A DNA stretch of 64,000 nucleotides, taken from an uncultured Candidatus Binatia bacterium. GTDB taxonomy: Bacteria; Desulfobacterota; Binatia; Bin18. The notes below the pieces were generated by a model. It saw only the letters and a list, made by a program, of their open reading frames with translations. It did not search any database and was not told the origin of the DNA. The position numbers and the translations under genes were made by a program. Below, in pieces: positions 53,848 to 63,014 of the stretch; the first letter of the stretch is position 1, and each line of letters begins with the position of its first letter. The stretch covers positions 3,343,338 to 3,407,337 of the forward strand of contig OY282457.1 of NCBI GenBank assembly GCA_958296235.1, given 5' to 3'.

Positions 53848-54717
53848 ATGGCACTGCATTCAGAAACGGTCGGCCTTGTCGGACAACCTGTTGTCAGCGA
53901 AATCGATACCCGGTGGGTCATGTCGTACGCGGCCGGGCTCGACGATTATTTACCCTGTTATATGGACACCTGCCGAGCGGCTGGGGTTGTTGCCCATCCG
54001 CTCTTTCCGGTCTGTATTGAATGGCCGGTCATGCTCGCCATGCGAGACAGTGCCCTGAAACGAGAAGAGGCCCTGCGGGGCGTTCATGCCACGCACGATC
54101 TGGTCATACACCGTCTTATCCGGGCGGGTGAAAAATTGACGACCCAGGCAACTGTGGCCGGCGTTGAACAGCGCCGGCCGGGGGCCTACCAGACTGTCCG
54201 TTTTGATACCCGAGACGCCGCTGGCCGGCCGGTCTGTTCGACCTGGTACGGAACGCTCTTTCGGGGGGTTGATGTTGAGGGGGAGGACATCCCGGTCTCC
54301 GACCTGCCAGCCCCATTGGAAGCCCTCAATGAATCCAGCCCGGCGAAGGCGGAAATTCCGGTGGCGATTTCGGCGGGGGCGGCCCATGTTTACACTGAGT
54401 GCGCGCGCATCTGGAACCCGATTCATACCGACCCGGCGGTTGCCGAGCAGTACGGATTGCCGGGGCTGATCCTGCACGGAACCGCAACGCTGGCGCATGG
54501 TATCTCGCGTGTCATTGCCCAGGAAACCGACGGTCACCCGGAACGGGTCAAACGGATAACCGGGCGCTTTGGCGCTATGGTGTTCATGCCCTCACGCCTG
54601 ACCGTTCGGGTCGTGTCGCGGGAGGCGAGTGCGGAGGGAGACGTGGTGCGGTTTGAGATACGGACTGAGGAGGGCAAACCCGCGGTTCGGGACGGGGCGG
54701 TTTTTTTAGGTCAATAA
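53848..54717 (+). CDS. MaoC-like double-hotdog hydratase
   Basis: 289 residues, two hotdog halves. The second half carries ARIWNPIHTDPAVAEQYGLPGLILHGTATLA, the hydratase-2 motif with the catalytic Asp/His, so it probably hydrates (R)-specific 2-enoyl-CoA. The first half is more diverged. AAGGAGG precedes the ATG. It starts 39 bases after sbcC but belongs by function with the LLM oxidoreductase 37 bases downstream. Confidence 0.87.
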   Translation: MALHSETVGLVGQPVVSEIDTRWVMSYAAGLDDYLPCYMDTCRAAGVVAHPLFPVCIEWPVMLAMRDSALKREEALRGVHATHDLVIHRLIRAGEKLTTQATVAGVEQRRPGAYQTVRFDTRDAAGRPVCSTWYGTLFRGVDVEGEDIPVSDLPAPLEALNESSPAKAEIPVAISAGAAHVYTECARIWNPIHTDPAVAEQYGLPGLILHGTATLAHGISRVIAQETDGHPERVKRITGRFGAMVFMPSRLTVRVVSREASAEGDVVRFEIRTEEGKPAVRDGAVFLGQ

Positions 54718-54754
54718 GGGCGCAGTCAATAAGGACACGGAGAAGGAGAGGCGT

Positions 54755-55759
54755 ATGCAACGCGGACTGATTTTCCCCGGAGGCGGGATGTCGCAGCGCG
54801 ACATGATGGTCGTGGCCAAAGAAGCCGAAGCGGCCGGTTTTGATTCTCTGTATGTCACCGAAGCCTGGCGCAGCGCCTTCGTGCCGTTGACCGCGCTCGC
54901 CCTGGCAACCGAACGGGTCCGTATTGGTTCCTACGTGCTGAACGCCTACGGACGCAGCCCTTTTATTGCCGGCATGAGCGCGGTGGATGTAGACGAGATT
55001 TCCGGCGGGCGGCTGCTGCTCGGAGTCGGCAGCGGCAACCGGCATATTAACGTCGAATGGCAGGGCGTTCCACATGAAAAGCCCTATCAGAAAATGACCG
55101 AGTATATTGAAAACCTCAAACAAATCGTCCGTACCCCGGCTGGCTCGCGTGTCTCATACCAGGGCGAAATTCATCAGATGGACTGGACGCCGGCCGTGAC
55201 CCCCGTCCGCGAGAGCATTCCCATATACATTTCCGCCATTTTTCCGCGCATGGTCCGCGTTGCCGGCCGGGTCGCGGATGGTATCGCTATGGGCGCGATA
55301 TTATCCGCGCCTTACGCGCGTGAGGTGATTCAGCCCGCAGCCCGAAAATCTGCGGAAGAGGCGGATCGGGACCCGCACGCCCTCGGTTTTCTGATGGGCT
55401 CATTTGTCTCGGTGCATGAAGAGCGTGAAGTCGCCCGCCAGGCCGCGCGTGAAGCGATCTGTCGTCTCTTCGCTCCACTGCCGCATCCGTATTACGAGTA
55501 CATGCTGCGGGAGCAGGGTTTCTCGGCTGCCGCGGACGCAGCGTTGAAGCATGTACCTGAGGGAAATATCCAAAAAGCGGCAGAGGCCATGACCGATGAA
55601 GTGGTCGATACCGTCACCATTGCCGGAACGCCCGAGGAATGCCGCCGTCGTCTGGCCGAGTATGAAGGCGTGGTGGATGAAGTGCTTTTTGTCAACGTGT
55701 CCTACTCGTCAGGAGGTGCCGGCATGATGGAGGGGTATCGGAAGTTATTGCAGGTGTAG
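54755..55759 (+). CDS. LLM class flavin-dependent oxidoreductase (MER-like)
   Basis: 334 residues. AEAAGFDSLYVTEAWRSAFVPL, IGSYVLNAYGRSPFIAGMSAV and EISGGRLLLGVGSGN are typical of the luciferase-like/F420-dependent methylene-H4MPT reductase-like branch, distinct from the other three LLM proteins in this window, which have the HHF/QHF motif. AGAAGGAGAGG lies upstream. Cofactor F420 or FMN is not decided; no F420 biosynthesis gene is present here. The stop codon lies in the left arm of a hairpin. Confidence 0.87.
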   Translation: MQRGLIFPGGGMSQRDMMVVAKEAEAAGFDSLYVTEAWRSAFVPLTALALATERVRIGSYVLNAYGRSPFIAGMSAVDVDEISGGRLLLGVGSGNRHINVEWQGVPHEKPYQKMTEYIENLKQIVRTPAGSRVSYQGEIHQMDWTPAVTPVRESIPIYISAIFPRMVRVAGRVADGIAMGAILSAPYAREVIQPAARKSAEEADRDPHALGFLMGSFVSVHEEREVARQAAREAICRLFAPLPHPYYEYMLREQGFSAAADAALKHVPEGNIQKAAEAMTDEVVDTVTIAGTPEECRRRLAEYEGVVDEVLFVNVSYSSGGAGMMEGYRKLLQV

Positions 55760-55786
55760 GGGCGGTTCGCGAACCGTCCCTACACC
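55753..55786. terminator. Long hairpin between convergent genes
   Basis: GGTGTAGGGGCGGTTCG pairs with CGAACCGTCCCTACACC with a single G-T wobble and no loop beyond the centre. It overlaps the LLM stop codon (55757) and lies 15 bases from the DUF429 stop. It may serve both genes as a transcript end, or be a REP-like repeat; the GTAGGGGCGGTTCGCG core recurs widely in bacterial genomes. Confidence 0.55.
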
Positions 55787-55800
55787 GATCCTGGCCTGTA

Positions 55801-56592
55801 CTAGGGCGCAAAGGCATAGACCATTTCCATCGGCAGGCCGAACGCATCTTTTTCCAAATGGGATGGCAGGGTTTGTAGCCTCGCCGTTTCCGCTGTCGCG
55901 GTAATCGCGGCAACCATTGCGTCCAGAACGTCGTCACAGGCTACTTGCTTACGCGATTTGCCCTGCCTACGTAGGTGGTCCAGGATTTCCGTGACCTCCT
56001 GTTCAGCGGAATGCCGGACACTCTTCAACACGGCAACACGCTCCTGGAAGCCTGCCCGCTTCTTCTTGTTGACCATTATGGGTTTACGTCCGGCAAGCGC
56101 CCAGAAACACACCTCCGGGTGAACCTCACGAACGAGACGCCGAGCCTTCCTGTTACCGCGTAGCAACGTATCGACCTCTCTGATTTTTGGAAGGATAGCG
56201 AACGTCTGTCGGGAGATGGAAATCTTGCCGCCACTCGCTTTCAGGCTGAGGTCCTTCGCGTCCTCAAAGTCGTTCGCTTCAAGCACTACCCGCGCCGGTG
56301 CCGAAAAAACGCTGCTCTGCCGAGGAGGTCCAAGCACCTTGCGAGCGAGTTTGTCACACTCCCGGCCACCCGTTTCTGGTTTGTCCGGCAAGCCTATTGG
56401 AATGTCAACGAAGATGCGGTCCGATTTGTCTGCCTTGCTTACCAACCCGTCGAGCTTCTCAACAACGCCGCAACGAGTTTGTCCTGACGGCTCCAGCGCG
56501 ACAAAGAACCAGCCTGCGCGGCAACCATCGACACCAATTGCCGTAAACGACCGCGCTTCAGGGGCAGAGACGCTACCGAGAACTGTTTTCAT
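55801..56592 (-). CDS. DUF429 domain protein
   Basis: 263 residues. AIGVDGCRAGWFFVAL at the N-terminus, FVDIPIGLPD, REVHPEVCFWAL and CDDVLDAMVAAITA are the DUF429 (RNase H-like fold) signatures, with acidic residues in nuclease-like positions. Its function is unknown; a nuclease role is suspected from the fold. It lies 24 bases downstream of a Phd-type antitoxin gene where a toxin would be expected. Confidence 0.85.
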   Translation of the reverse strand: MKTVLGSVSAPEARSFTAIGVDGCRAGWFFVALEPSGQTRCGVVEKLDGLVSKADKSDRIFVDIPIGLPDKPETGGRECDKLARKVLGPPRQSSVFSAPARVVLEANDFEDAKDLSLKASGGKISISRQTFAILPKIREVDTLLRGNRKARRLVREVHPEVCFWALAGRKPIMVNKKKRAGFQERVAVLKSVRHSAEQEVTEILDHLRRQGKSRKQVACDDVLDAMVAAITATAETARLQTLPSHLEKDAFGLPMEMVYAFAP

Positions 56593-56616
56593 GGCCGGGG
56601 GACTCTCTCTAGCCCC

Positions 56617-56886
56617 TTACGGCGTCACGCGGGTGGCGGCATCTGAGAGGTTTATACCTTTACCGGCCTGAGAGTCGCGCTCGGCTTCCGCCAGTCGTTC
56701 CCGCCAGTCAGGTTGGCTCATCTCCTCTAACGTCGCAACCATCCCGGCATAATCTTCATAGTTGACGAGCAAGGCCGCCGGCCGGCCTCTTTGCGTAATC
56801 ACGACAGGGTCCCGTGTCTTTTTCACGCGCTCGACAATTTTCTTGGCTTGACTCTGGAGAGCCGAGATCGGAATGATTGTTTCCAT
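56617..56886 (-). CDS. Phd/YefM-family antitoxin
   Basis: 89 residues. METIIPISALQSQAKKIVERVKKTRDPVVITQRGRPAALLV is the N-terminal DNA-binding and dimerisation module of Phd/YefM antitoxins. Such proteins repress their own operon. No RelE, Doc or PIN toxin is next to it; the following gene on the strand is DUF429. Confidence 0.85.
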   Translation of the reverse strand: METIIPISALQSQAKKIVERVKKTRDPVVITQRGRPAALLVNYEDYAGMVATLEEMSQPDWRERLAEAERDSQAGKGINLSDAATRVTP

Positions 56887-56986
56887 GAGGATATCTATAA
56901 GCTTATGTATATGGATCGGTCTATAGCCAAGTAAATGGGTTTAGGGGGAAGTCGGCAAAAGACTCGGAGCCCCTTGCCGACGCCCG

Positions 56987-57367
56987 CTACTCGCTCTTGG
57001 CCTTCTTCCTATCAATACTGTCGAACACCTCTTTGGCCAGTCGCAGGCCGTTGACGCCGACCGGCCAGCCGCCGTAGTGGGCGAGGTGGATCATGATCTC
57101 GTTGATCTTGTCCCGGCTGATGCCGATGTTCAGCGCGCCGCGGATGTGGACCTTGAGTTCCGGGTCGCGGCCCAGCACGGTCAGGGCAGCCATAGTAATC
57201 ATGGAGCGCTCTTGAATGGCCAGGCCGTCCCGGCCCCAAATATCACCGAACAGATTTTTTACCGTGATATCCAGAAAATCTTCGTGCATGCTGCCCGGTC
57301 GGGGCTCTACGCCGAAGAGTTCTTTCATCTTTGCCGCACCTTTTTGATAGCGTTCGGACTCTGCCAT
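56987..57367 (-). CDS. Carboxymuconolactone decarboxylase/AhpD-like protein
   Basis: 126 residues, helical CMD domain with ERSMITMAALTVLGR and KINEIMIHLAHYGGWPVG. The active His of decarboxylase-type members is at HLAHYGG. There is no CxxC, so it is not an AhpD peroxidase; the 4-carboxymuconolactone decarboxylase-like branch is more likely. It is divergent from the rhodanese gene. Confidence 0.85.
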   Translation of the reverse strand: MAESERYQKGAAKMKELFGVEPRPGSMHEDFLDITVKNLFGDIWGRDGLAIQERSMITMAALTVLGRDPELKVHIRGALNIGISRDKINEIMIHLAHYGGWPVGVNGLRLAKEVFDSIDRKKAKSE

Positions 57368-57479
57368 ATTCGCCTCCTTCTATGTTGTGGGATACATGCC
57401 CCCTACCCTTGCCTGGCAGGGGTCGGTTGTCTAGTATCAGACCGGCTGTTCTGTCGTCAAAACTGAAAAAGAGTGTCTG

Positions 57480-57800
57480 ATGTCTCTCGAAATCACCGTT
57501 CACGAACTCCAGGCCAAACGAACCGCGGGTGAAGACTTTGTGCTGCTCGATGTCCGCGAGGCCGAAGAAGTGGCGCTGGTGCAGCTCCCGCGCTCGGTCC
57601 ATATTCCGATGGGTGATATTCCCAGCCGTTTGCACGAGCTCGACCCTGAGACCGAAATTGTCGTCTATTGCCACCACGGGGTGCGGAGTCTGCGGGTTGC
57701 CCATTTCCTGCATCAGCACGACTTTGCCCGGGTCGTCAGTCTTACGGGCGGAATAGACGCCTGGGCCAACGAGATCGAACCTGGTATGGCCCGATACTGA
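57480..57800 (+). CDS. Single-domain rhodanese
   Basis: 106 residues. LLDVREAEEV and the active-site loop YCHHGVRSLRVAHFL with its catalytic Cys are diagnostic. It probably transfers sulfane sulfur or delivers persulfide. It lies 23 bases before the first CoA-transferase gene and may share its transcript. Confidence 0.9.
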   Translation: MSLEITVHELQAKRTAGEDFVLLDVREAEEVALVQLPRSVHIPMGDIPSRLHELDPETEIVVYCHHGVRSLRVAHFLHQHDFARVVSLTGGIDAWANEIEPGMARY

Positions 57801-57823
57801 ATCTGTGTTGAGATAGGAACACT

Positions 57824-59059
57824 ATGAGTGAACACCCTTCCCCCAGCCCCCACCCCCAGGCCCCAGGCCCTCTGCACGGTATTCGCGTGGTCGAATGCGG
57901 TCACATGGTTGCGGCTGCGTATGCGGCTAAGTTGATGGCCGACCTGGGCGCGGAGGTGCTCAAAGTCGAAGAACCGGGCGGCGACCGCGCCCGGCAGCGT
58001 GGGCCGTATCCAGAGAATATCCCCCATCCTGAGAAGAGTGGGCTGTTTCTGTATCTGAATACGAATAAGCGTGGGGTGACGCTGGACCTGGAGGCGGCCA
58101 AAGGTCGAGAGTTGTTTCAGCAACTGGTCAAAGACGCGGATGTCGTAGTCCATAATTATCATCCCACCCAGCTCGCCTCCCTGGGCCTGGAGTATGAAGC
58201 CCTGGCCCAGCAGAATCCCACGCTGGTGTTGACCTCGATTTCTCCCTTTGGCCAAACCGGCCGGCACCGGGAGTACACCGCGCACGACTTAACCCTGTGG
58301 AGTGCGGGCGGCATTGTCTTTCTGGGTGGAGCCGGCGGACGACCGGACCTGCCGCCCCTCAAGGCCGCGGGGCAACAGGCGGGATTCCAGGCCGGGGTCA
58401 ACGCGGGCATTGCCTCCCTGGGGGCGCTGTACGCCCGACTCAGTACTGGCAGAGGCCAGCACATCGATATCTCAGTCCAAGAGTGTCTGGTCGCCATTAT
58501 GGAGAATAACTATATTGCCTGGCCGTACGATCAGACGACACCGTCGCGCCTGGGCTTTCGGTTGATTCCCCAGGATGTCCTGCCCTGCCGCGACGGCTAT
58601 ATTTATGTGCTCGCGGTCGAAGAGCACCAGTGGCAAAACGCGGTTGAGTTAATGGGCAATCCAGACTGGGCGAACACCGAACTCTTCCAGGATTTTTTGT
58701 CCCGCTCGGTCAACTGGGACGCGCTGAAAGCGCTGCTGGAAGACTGGTTGCAGGACAAGTCGGTCCACGAGGTCTACCACGGGGCGCAGCAACGGCGCGT
58801 GCCGTTTGCGCCGGTTTCGACGATGGGCGATCTGCTCAAATCCGAGCATCTCAATGCGCGGGGATTTTTTGCTGAGATCGGGCATCCTGAAGCCGGCACT
58901 CTCCGCTATCCGGGCGCGCCATTCAAGTTTGCCGCCTCGCCGTGGACCCTGCGTCGTCCGGCCCCGTGCCTGGGCCAGCACAACGAGGAAGTCTACTGTG
59001 GGCAGTTGGGGCTTGCGCCGGAAGAGGTGCAGTCGTTGCAAGCAACGCAGGTGATCTAA
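57824..59059 (+). CDS. CaiB/BaiF-family protein lacking the catalytic Asp
   Basis: 411 residues, family III CoA-transferase fold with VVECGHMVAAAYAAKLMADLGAEVLKVEEP and STGRGQHIDISVQE. In the segment that normally carries the catalytic Asp (PIMDIMAG in the paralogue at 24884) this protein reads QQAGFQAGVNAG, so the Asp is Gly. It is followed after 24 bases by a second member with an intact Asp, and the two probably form a heteromeric enzyme, as in two-subunit transferases such as BbsEF (inference). Confidence 0.88.
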   Translation: MSEHPSPSPHPQAPGPLHGIRVVECGHMVAAAYAAKLMADLGAEVLKVEEPGGDRARQRGPYPENIPHPEKSGLFLYLNTNKRGVTLDLEAAKGRELFQQLVKDADVVVHNYHPTQLASLGLEYEALAQQNPTLVLTSISPFGQTGRHREYTAHDLTLWSAGGIVFLGGAGGRPDLPPLKAAGQQAGFQAGVNAGIASLGALYARLSTGRGQHIDISVQECLVAIMENNYIAWPYDQTTPSRLGFRLIPQDVLPCRDGYIYVLAVEEHQWQNAVELMGNPDWANTELFQDFLSRSVNWDALKALLEDWLQDKSVHEVYHGAQQRRVPFAPVSTMGDLLKSEHLNARGFFAEIGHPEAGTLRYPGAPFKFAASPWTLRRPAPCLGQHNEEVYCGQLGLAPEEVQSLQATQVI

Positions 59060-59083
59060 GAGCATCAGAAGAAAGTGTGAAGA

Positions 59084-60304
59084 ATGATGTCTGAGCAGTT
59101 ACCGTTATCGGGCGTTCGTGTCGCCGATTTTACCTGGGTCTGGGCGGGGCCATTCTGTACCTTGCAACTGGCCCATCTGGGAGCTGAGGTCATTCGGATC
59201 GAGTCAGAGAGCCGCCTGTGTGTCACACGCCGTATTCCACCGGTTGCCGATGGGCAGGCCGGGCCGAATCGGTGTGGATATTTTAATCAGTACAACCAGG
59301 GCAAACACTCCATCTGCCTCAATCTGAAGAAGCCGGAAGGACTGGACCTCGCAAAAAAGCTGGTTGCGGCCAGCGATATCGTTGCTGAGAATTTTGCCGC
59401 GGGCGTGATGGACCGGATGGGCCTGGGCTATGACACTCTGAAGGCCCTGAAGCCCGATATCATCATGATTGCGCTCTCCGGCTATGGTGCGACCGGGCCG
59501 GAAAGCCCGTATGTGTCCTACGGCCCGGCCCAGGTGCCGATGAGCGGGCTGGCCTCTATGACGGGCTTTCCTGACTTCCCCCCGATGAGCGTCGGGTTTT
59601 CCTATGGCGACCCGAACGGGGGGTTGCACGGCGCTTTTGCGGTGCTGGCCGCGCTGATGCACCGTGCCCGCACCGGGGAGGGGCAGTATATTGACTTGTC
59701 GCAGTGGGAGACTTCGGTGGCTCTGGTGGGCGAAGGGATCATGGCCCAGGAAATGAACGGTGCCGCGCCACAGCGGATGGGCAACCGTGATCCGTATATG
59801 GCTCCGCACGGCCTGTTCCGCTGTCAGGGGGAAGACCGCTGGGTCAGCATTGTGGTGGCAGACGACGCCGAGTGGCAGCGGTTATGTGCCGTCATGGGGA
59901 AAACAGACCTGGCCCAGGATGCCCGTTTTGCGACGCTGGCAGACCGGAAGGACAATGAAGACGCCCTCGAAGCCGCGGTCACGGACTGGACGACAACATT
60001 GTCCGCGGAAGAGGTCACCCGCACGCTCCAGGCCGCGGGTCTGGCCGCCTTTCCCGCCATAACCAATAAGGAACTGGCCGAAGACGAGCACCTGCGTTCT
60101 CGTCCCTTCTTTGCTCAGCTTGAACACCCGGAGGTTGGCGTGCGGCAACATGCCGGCGTGCCGTGGAATTTCTCGGACACTCCGTGTCACGTCCGTCGGC
60201 CCGCGCCCTGTTTGGGCCAGGATACCGAGGACGTGTTACAGCGCGTGCTGGGCTATTCGGCAGACGAAGTCGCCACCCTCAAGGACAACGAGGTCTTAAC
60301 CTGA
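59084..60304 (+). CDS. CaiB/BaiF family III CoA-transferase
   Basis: 406 residues. VADFTWVWAGPFCTLQLAHLGAEVIRIES, SYGDPNGGLHGAFAVLAALMHRARTGEGQYIDLSQ; the Asp of YGDPNGG is at the catalytic position. RPAPCLGQDTEDVL is the usual C-terminal block. It is downstream of and co-transcribed with the Asp-lacking paralogue. The likely role is activation of a carboxylic acid substrate for beta-oxidation with the acyl-CoA enzymes of this window. Confidence 0.93.
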   Translation: MMSEQLPLSGVRVADFTWVWAGPFCTLQLAHLGAEVIRIESESRLCVTRRIPPVADGQAGPNRCGYFNQYNQGKHSICLNLKKPEGLDLAKKLVAASDIVAENFAAGVMDRMGLGYDTLKALKPDIIMIALSGYGATGPESPYVSYGPAQVPMSGLASMTGFPDFPPMSVGFSYGDPNGGLHGAFAVLAALMHRARTGEGQYIDLSQWETSVALVGEGIMAQEMNGAAPQRMGNRDPYMAPHGLFRCQGEDRWVSIVVADDAEWQRLCAVMGKTDLAQDARFATLADRKDNEDALEAAVTDWTTTLSAEEVTRTLQAAGLAAFPAITNKELAEDEHLRSRPFFAQLEHPEVGVRQHAGVPWNFSDTPCHVRRPAPCLGQDTEDVLQRVLGYSADEVATLKDNEVLT

Positions 60305-60334
60305 GGGCGGTTGGCCCCTCTGAAAAATAATTCC

Positions 60335-60763
60335 ATGCGCTGCTCCTTCCGTTTTCTGCCTTTGCTGGTTGGGATTCTCCTGCTGCACGGCGGCGCGGCA
60401 GGTCTGGCCCACGCCCAGCTCGGCGGTATGGTCATGGAGCTGTATGGGACGGTCAGCCTGGCGCCGGGTCATCAGGTCGTGACGCTGGCCGTTGGCAAAG
60501 GAGAGACGCTGCGTTTTCGGGTCCGGGATGTGGAGAGCCGTCATGCTGATTTCTCGGTGATCAATTTTCTGTCCGAAATTCGTCAGCGCGAGCCGAGTCT
60601 GTATATCAAGGGGCCGGCGCATTATGTGGACCTGTTGCGCAAGGAAGAGCCTGAAAAACGTCTGCTCAAACTCACCGGTTCATACTATCCGAGCGCCCGG
60701 AATTTCGTGCTGAGCCGGGTGCGGCCGGTCCGGCCGGGCGAGCAAAACGAGCGACGCTTCTAA
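60335..60763 (+). CDS. Small secreted protein, unknown function
   Basis: 142 residues. MRCSFRFLPLLVGILLLHGG...AHAQ is a clear signal peptide. The mature part is basic and beta-rich (LRFRVRDVESRHADFSVINFLSE). No family recognised. It starts 30 bases after the CoA-transferase. The next 190 bases contain no gene. Confidence 0.65.
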   Translation: MRCSFRFLPLLVGILLLHGGAAGLAHAQLGGMVMELYGTVSLAPGHQVVTLAVGKGETLRFRVRDVESRHADFSVINFLSEIRQREPSLYIKGPAHYVDLLRKEEPEKRLLKLTGSYYPSARNFVLSRVRPVRPGEQNERRF

Positions 60764-60953
60764 CTCCCGGTATCAAAGGACTGCACGATATCAGCGAGAT
60801 GTGGAACGGGCTGTTGGATGTGGATGCCAGTGCCGCTACCTGTTGGCATCTCTAACCCAGAATAAAACCGCCTGGGCCCAGGAAATTGATCTGCGACCGT
60901 ATAAAGAGACATTTTAAGCCTGGGTCTGGCAGCGGCCGAAAGAAGAGGAGCGT

Positions 60954-61991
60954 ATGGACTTTGGGTTACTGTTGCCGTTTCGGAATCCGCAACAATGGGC
61001 GGCGCCGTTTCCGCAGCTCTACCAGGAGCATATTGAGCAGGCGGTCCTGGCCGAGGAGTTGGGCTACGATCATATCTGGACGACCGAGCATCATTTCGCC
61101 GACGACGCCTGGTCCCCCTCCCTGCTGCCGATCCTGTCCGCCATAGCCATGAAAACCAGCCGCATTCGGCTCGGGACTTATATCATCATCCTGCCCCTGC
61201 ATAATCCGGTGCGGGTTGCGGAAGATGCCGCCACCGTGGACATTCTCTCCAATGGGCGGCTCGACCTGGGCCTCGGGCAGGGCTATTGGCTGAGCGAATT
61301 CGCCAGTTTTGGCATTCCGCGCAAAGAGCGTGCGGCGCGGCTCGAAGAAGGAACCGAGATTATCCGGCGCTGCTTTACCGAGGACAGCTTCTCGTATGAA
61401 GGCAAGCACTACAATCTGCGCGAGGTTGTCCTGGCTCCCAAGCCTGTCCAGAAGCCCCACCCGCCGATCTGGATCGCGGCGATGGCGGAAAAGTCGGTCG
61501 CCCGGGCCGCGCGGCTGGGCTATCACCTGGGCGGCAGCGGCGGGGCTGACTTACAGCACATGTATGATGCCGGACTCCAGCAGTATGGGCGCAATACGAA
61601 CGACTATCATATTGCCCAACTGCGGGCGGTTTATGTAGCTGAGAGCCAAGAGCAGGCCTGGGACGATGTGGAACCGCATCTGTACTATATGATGAATTCC
61701 TATGACCGACGCTTTAAGGAGGCTGACGACCTGCCCTGGAGCGACTCGGTCATGTCCACCCCTACGGTTCCACCGCCGGGCGAGTTGCGCCATGTCAAGG
61801 ACCTGTCCTTTTTTCAGGCGCCGCTTATTATCGGCACCCCGGACGATGCCATTCAAGAGATTGAGCGCTACAGCGCGGAAACGCGCGTGACCCATCTGGT
61901 GATGTGGATGCAGATGGCCGGACTCGATCCGAAAAAATCACAGCGGTCAATGGAACTGTTTGCCAAAGAGGTCATGCCGCATTTCCGGTAG
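60954..61991 (+). CDS. Luciferase-like (LLM class) flavin-dependent oxidoreductase
   Basis: 345 residues. AEELGYDHIWTTEHHFADD, LGTYIIILPLHNPVRVAED, DILSNGRLDLGLGQGYW and the C-terminal QRSMELFAKEVMPHF make it a close paralogue of the protein at 10941. GAAGAGGAG precedes the ATG. It is the fourth LLM enzyme in the window; the substrate is unknown but the repeated placement beside acyl-CoA genes suggests a shared catabolic theme. Confidence 0.88.
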   Translation: MDFGLLLPFRNPQQWAAPFPQLYQEHIEQAVLAEELGYDHIWTTEHHFADDAWSPSLLPILSAIAMKTSRIRLGTYIIILPLHNPVRVAEDAATVDILSNGRLDLGLGQGYWLSEFASFGIPRKERAARLEEGTEIIRRCFTEDSFSYEGKHYNLREVVLAPKPVQKPHPPIWIAAMAEKSVARAARLGYHLGGSGGADLQHMYDAGLQQYGRNTNDYHIAQLRAVYVAESQEQAWDDVEPHLYYMMNSYDRRFKEADDLPWSDSVMSTPTVPPPGELRHVKDLSFFQAPLIIGTPDDAIQEIERYSAETRVTHLVMWMQMAGLDPKKSQRSMELFAKEVMPHFR

Positions 61992-62058
61992 GAGGGCGAA
62001 GCAGGAGAATGGGTAGGTATCAGATTCGTCTCTTGGTATGCTGCAGGTGGAGGGTCCG

Positions 62059-62673
62059 ATGACGAGCGTCCCAACATACGGCCAGAGTCAGCCGCTGGTG
62101 CTGCATACGCGGCCAGCGATCGACATGAGTCCTGAGCAATTCTATGAGTTCTGTTTGCTTAACCGCGAGTGGCGTATTGAGCGGACCGCTGAGGGAGACC
62201 TGCGGATTATGGCACCAGCCGGAGGAGGAACGGGCAGTCGGAATGCGATCATCACCTCAATACTGACAACCTGGGCGTTGCAGGACGGAACGGGCGTCGC
62301 CTTTGACTCTTCTACCGGATTTACTTTGCCAAACGGGGCAACCCGTTCCCCTGATGCCGCCTGGGTGCAACGCGCCCGCCTGGCAGCATTGACTGCCGAA
62401 CAAAAAGAGAAGTTCCTGCCCCTCTGCCCCGACTTCGTGATTGAATTACGTTCTCCATCCGATGGCCTCGGGAGCGTACAGGAGAAGATGCAGGAATACC
62501 TGGACAACGGGACGCGGTTGAGTTGGCTGATCGATCCCTCCGCGCGACAGGTCTACGTCTCCCGTCCGTCTGTCTCGGTTGAGCGCGTGGACGATCCGTC
62601 CCGTATGTCAGGAGACCCGGAGCTACCTGGCTTTGTGTTAGATTTGACACATATTTGGGAGCCGCCCTTCTAA
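62059..62673 (+). CDS. Uma2-family (DUF820) putative endonuclease
   Basis: 204 residues. The PD-(D/E)XK-like core is visible as SPDAAWV followed by CPDFVIELRSPSD, with MQEYLDNGTRLSWLIDP and the C-terminal GDPELPGFVLDL typical of Uma2 proteins. These occur in high copy in cyanobacteria and other phyla; activity is mostly unproven. GGAGGG lies four bases upstream of ATG 62059, which is chosen over 62038. Confidence 0.88.
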   Translation: MTSVPTYGQSQPLVLHTRPAIDMSPEQFYEFCLLNREWRIERTAEGDLRIMAPAGGGTGSRNAIITSILTTWALQDGTGVAFDSSTGFTLPNGATRSPDAAWVQRARLAALTAEQKEKFLPLCPDFVIELRSPSDGLGSVQEKMQEYLDNGTRLSWLIDPSARQVYVSRPSVSVERVDDPSRMSGDPELPGFVLDLTHIWEPPF

Positions 62674-63014
62674 CCCTCTTCGCCTGCACTCGGGATAAGC
62701 CTGGAGCCATACGGATTGCTCTTTCCATTAGAAGGAGAGATCGAGCCCAGTCTTCACAGGCGTATTTTGGCTCCACCTTTTAAGGTCTCCTGTTTTAGGG
62801 ACCGTCTCTCCGTGAACAATTTGACATCCGCTCTCGTGTTGGGCCTGTTCGTCTCTGTCAACACTGCATGGGACTCGCTACGTCGGGTCACTTGCTCAAT
62901 AGAACAGTCAGCTACCCGGCGTGGGGTCGCTCCCCGTGCCCTGGTAAATAGGCGGGGACTTCACATTTCCATGTGGTGTTGACAATGGCCCGGCATCTTG
63001 GCTGGGTACACTGT
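62674..63014. other. Intergenic region without a recognisable gene
   Basis: About 340 bases between the Uma2 gene and the repeat protein. Short frames exist on both strands but none has a ribosome-binding site with a plausible product. A TTGACA at 62983-62988 might belong to a promoter for the next gene, but the spacing to a -10-like TACACT is too long to be convincing. No tRNA or terminator is evident. Confidence 0.4.
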
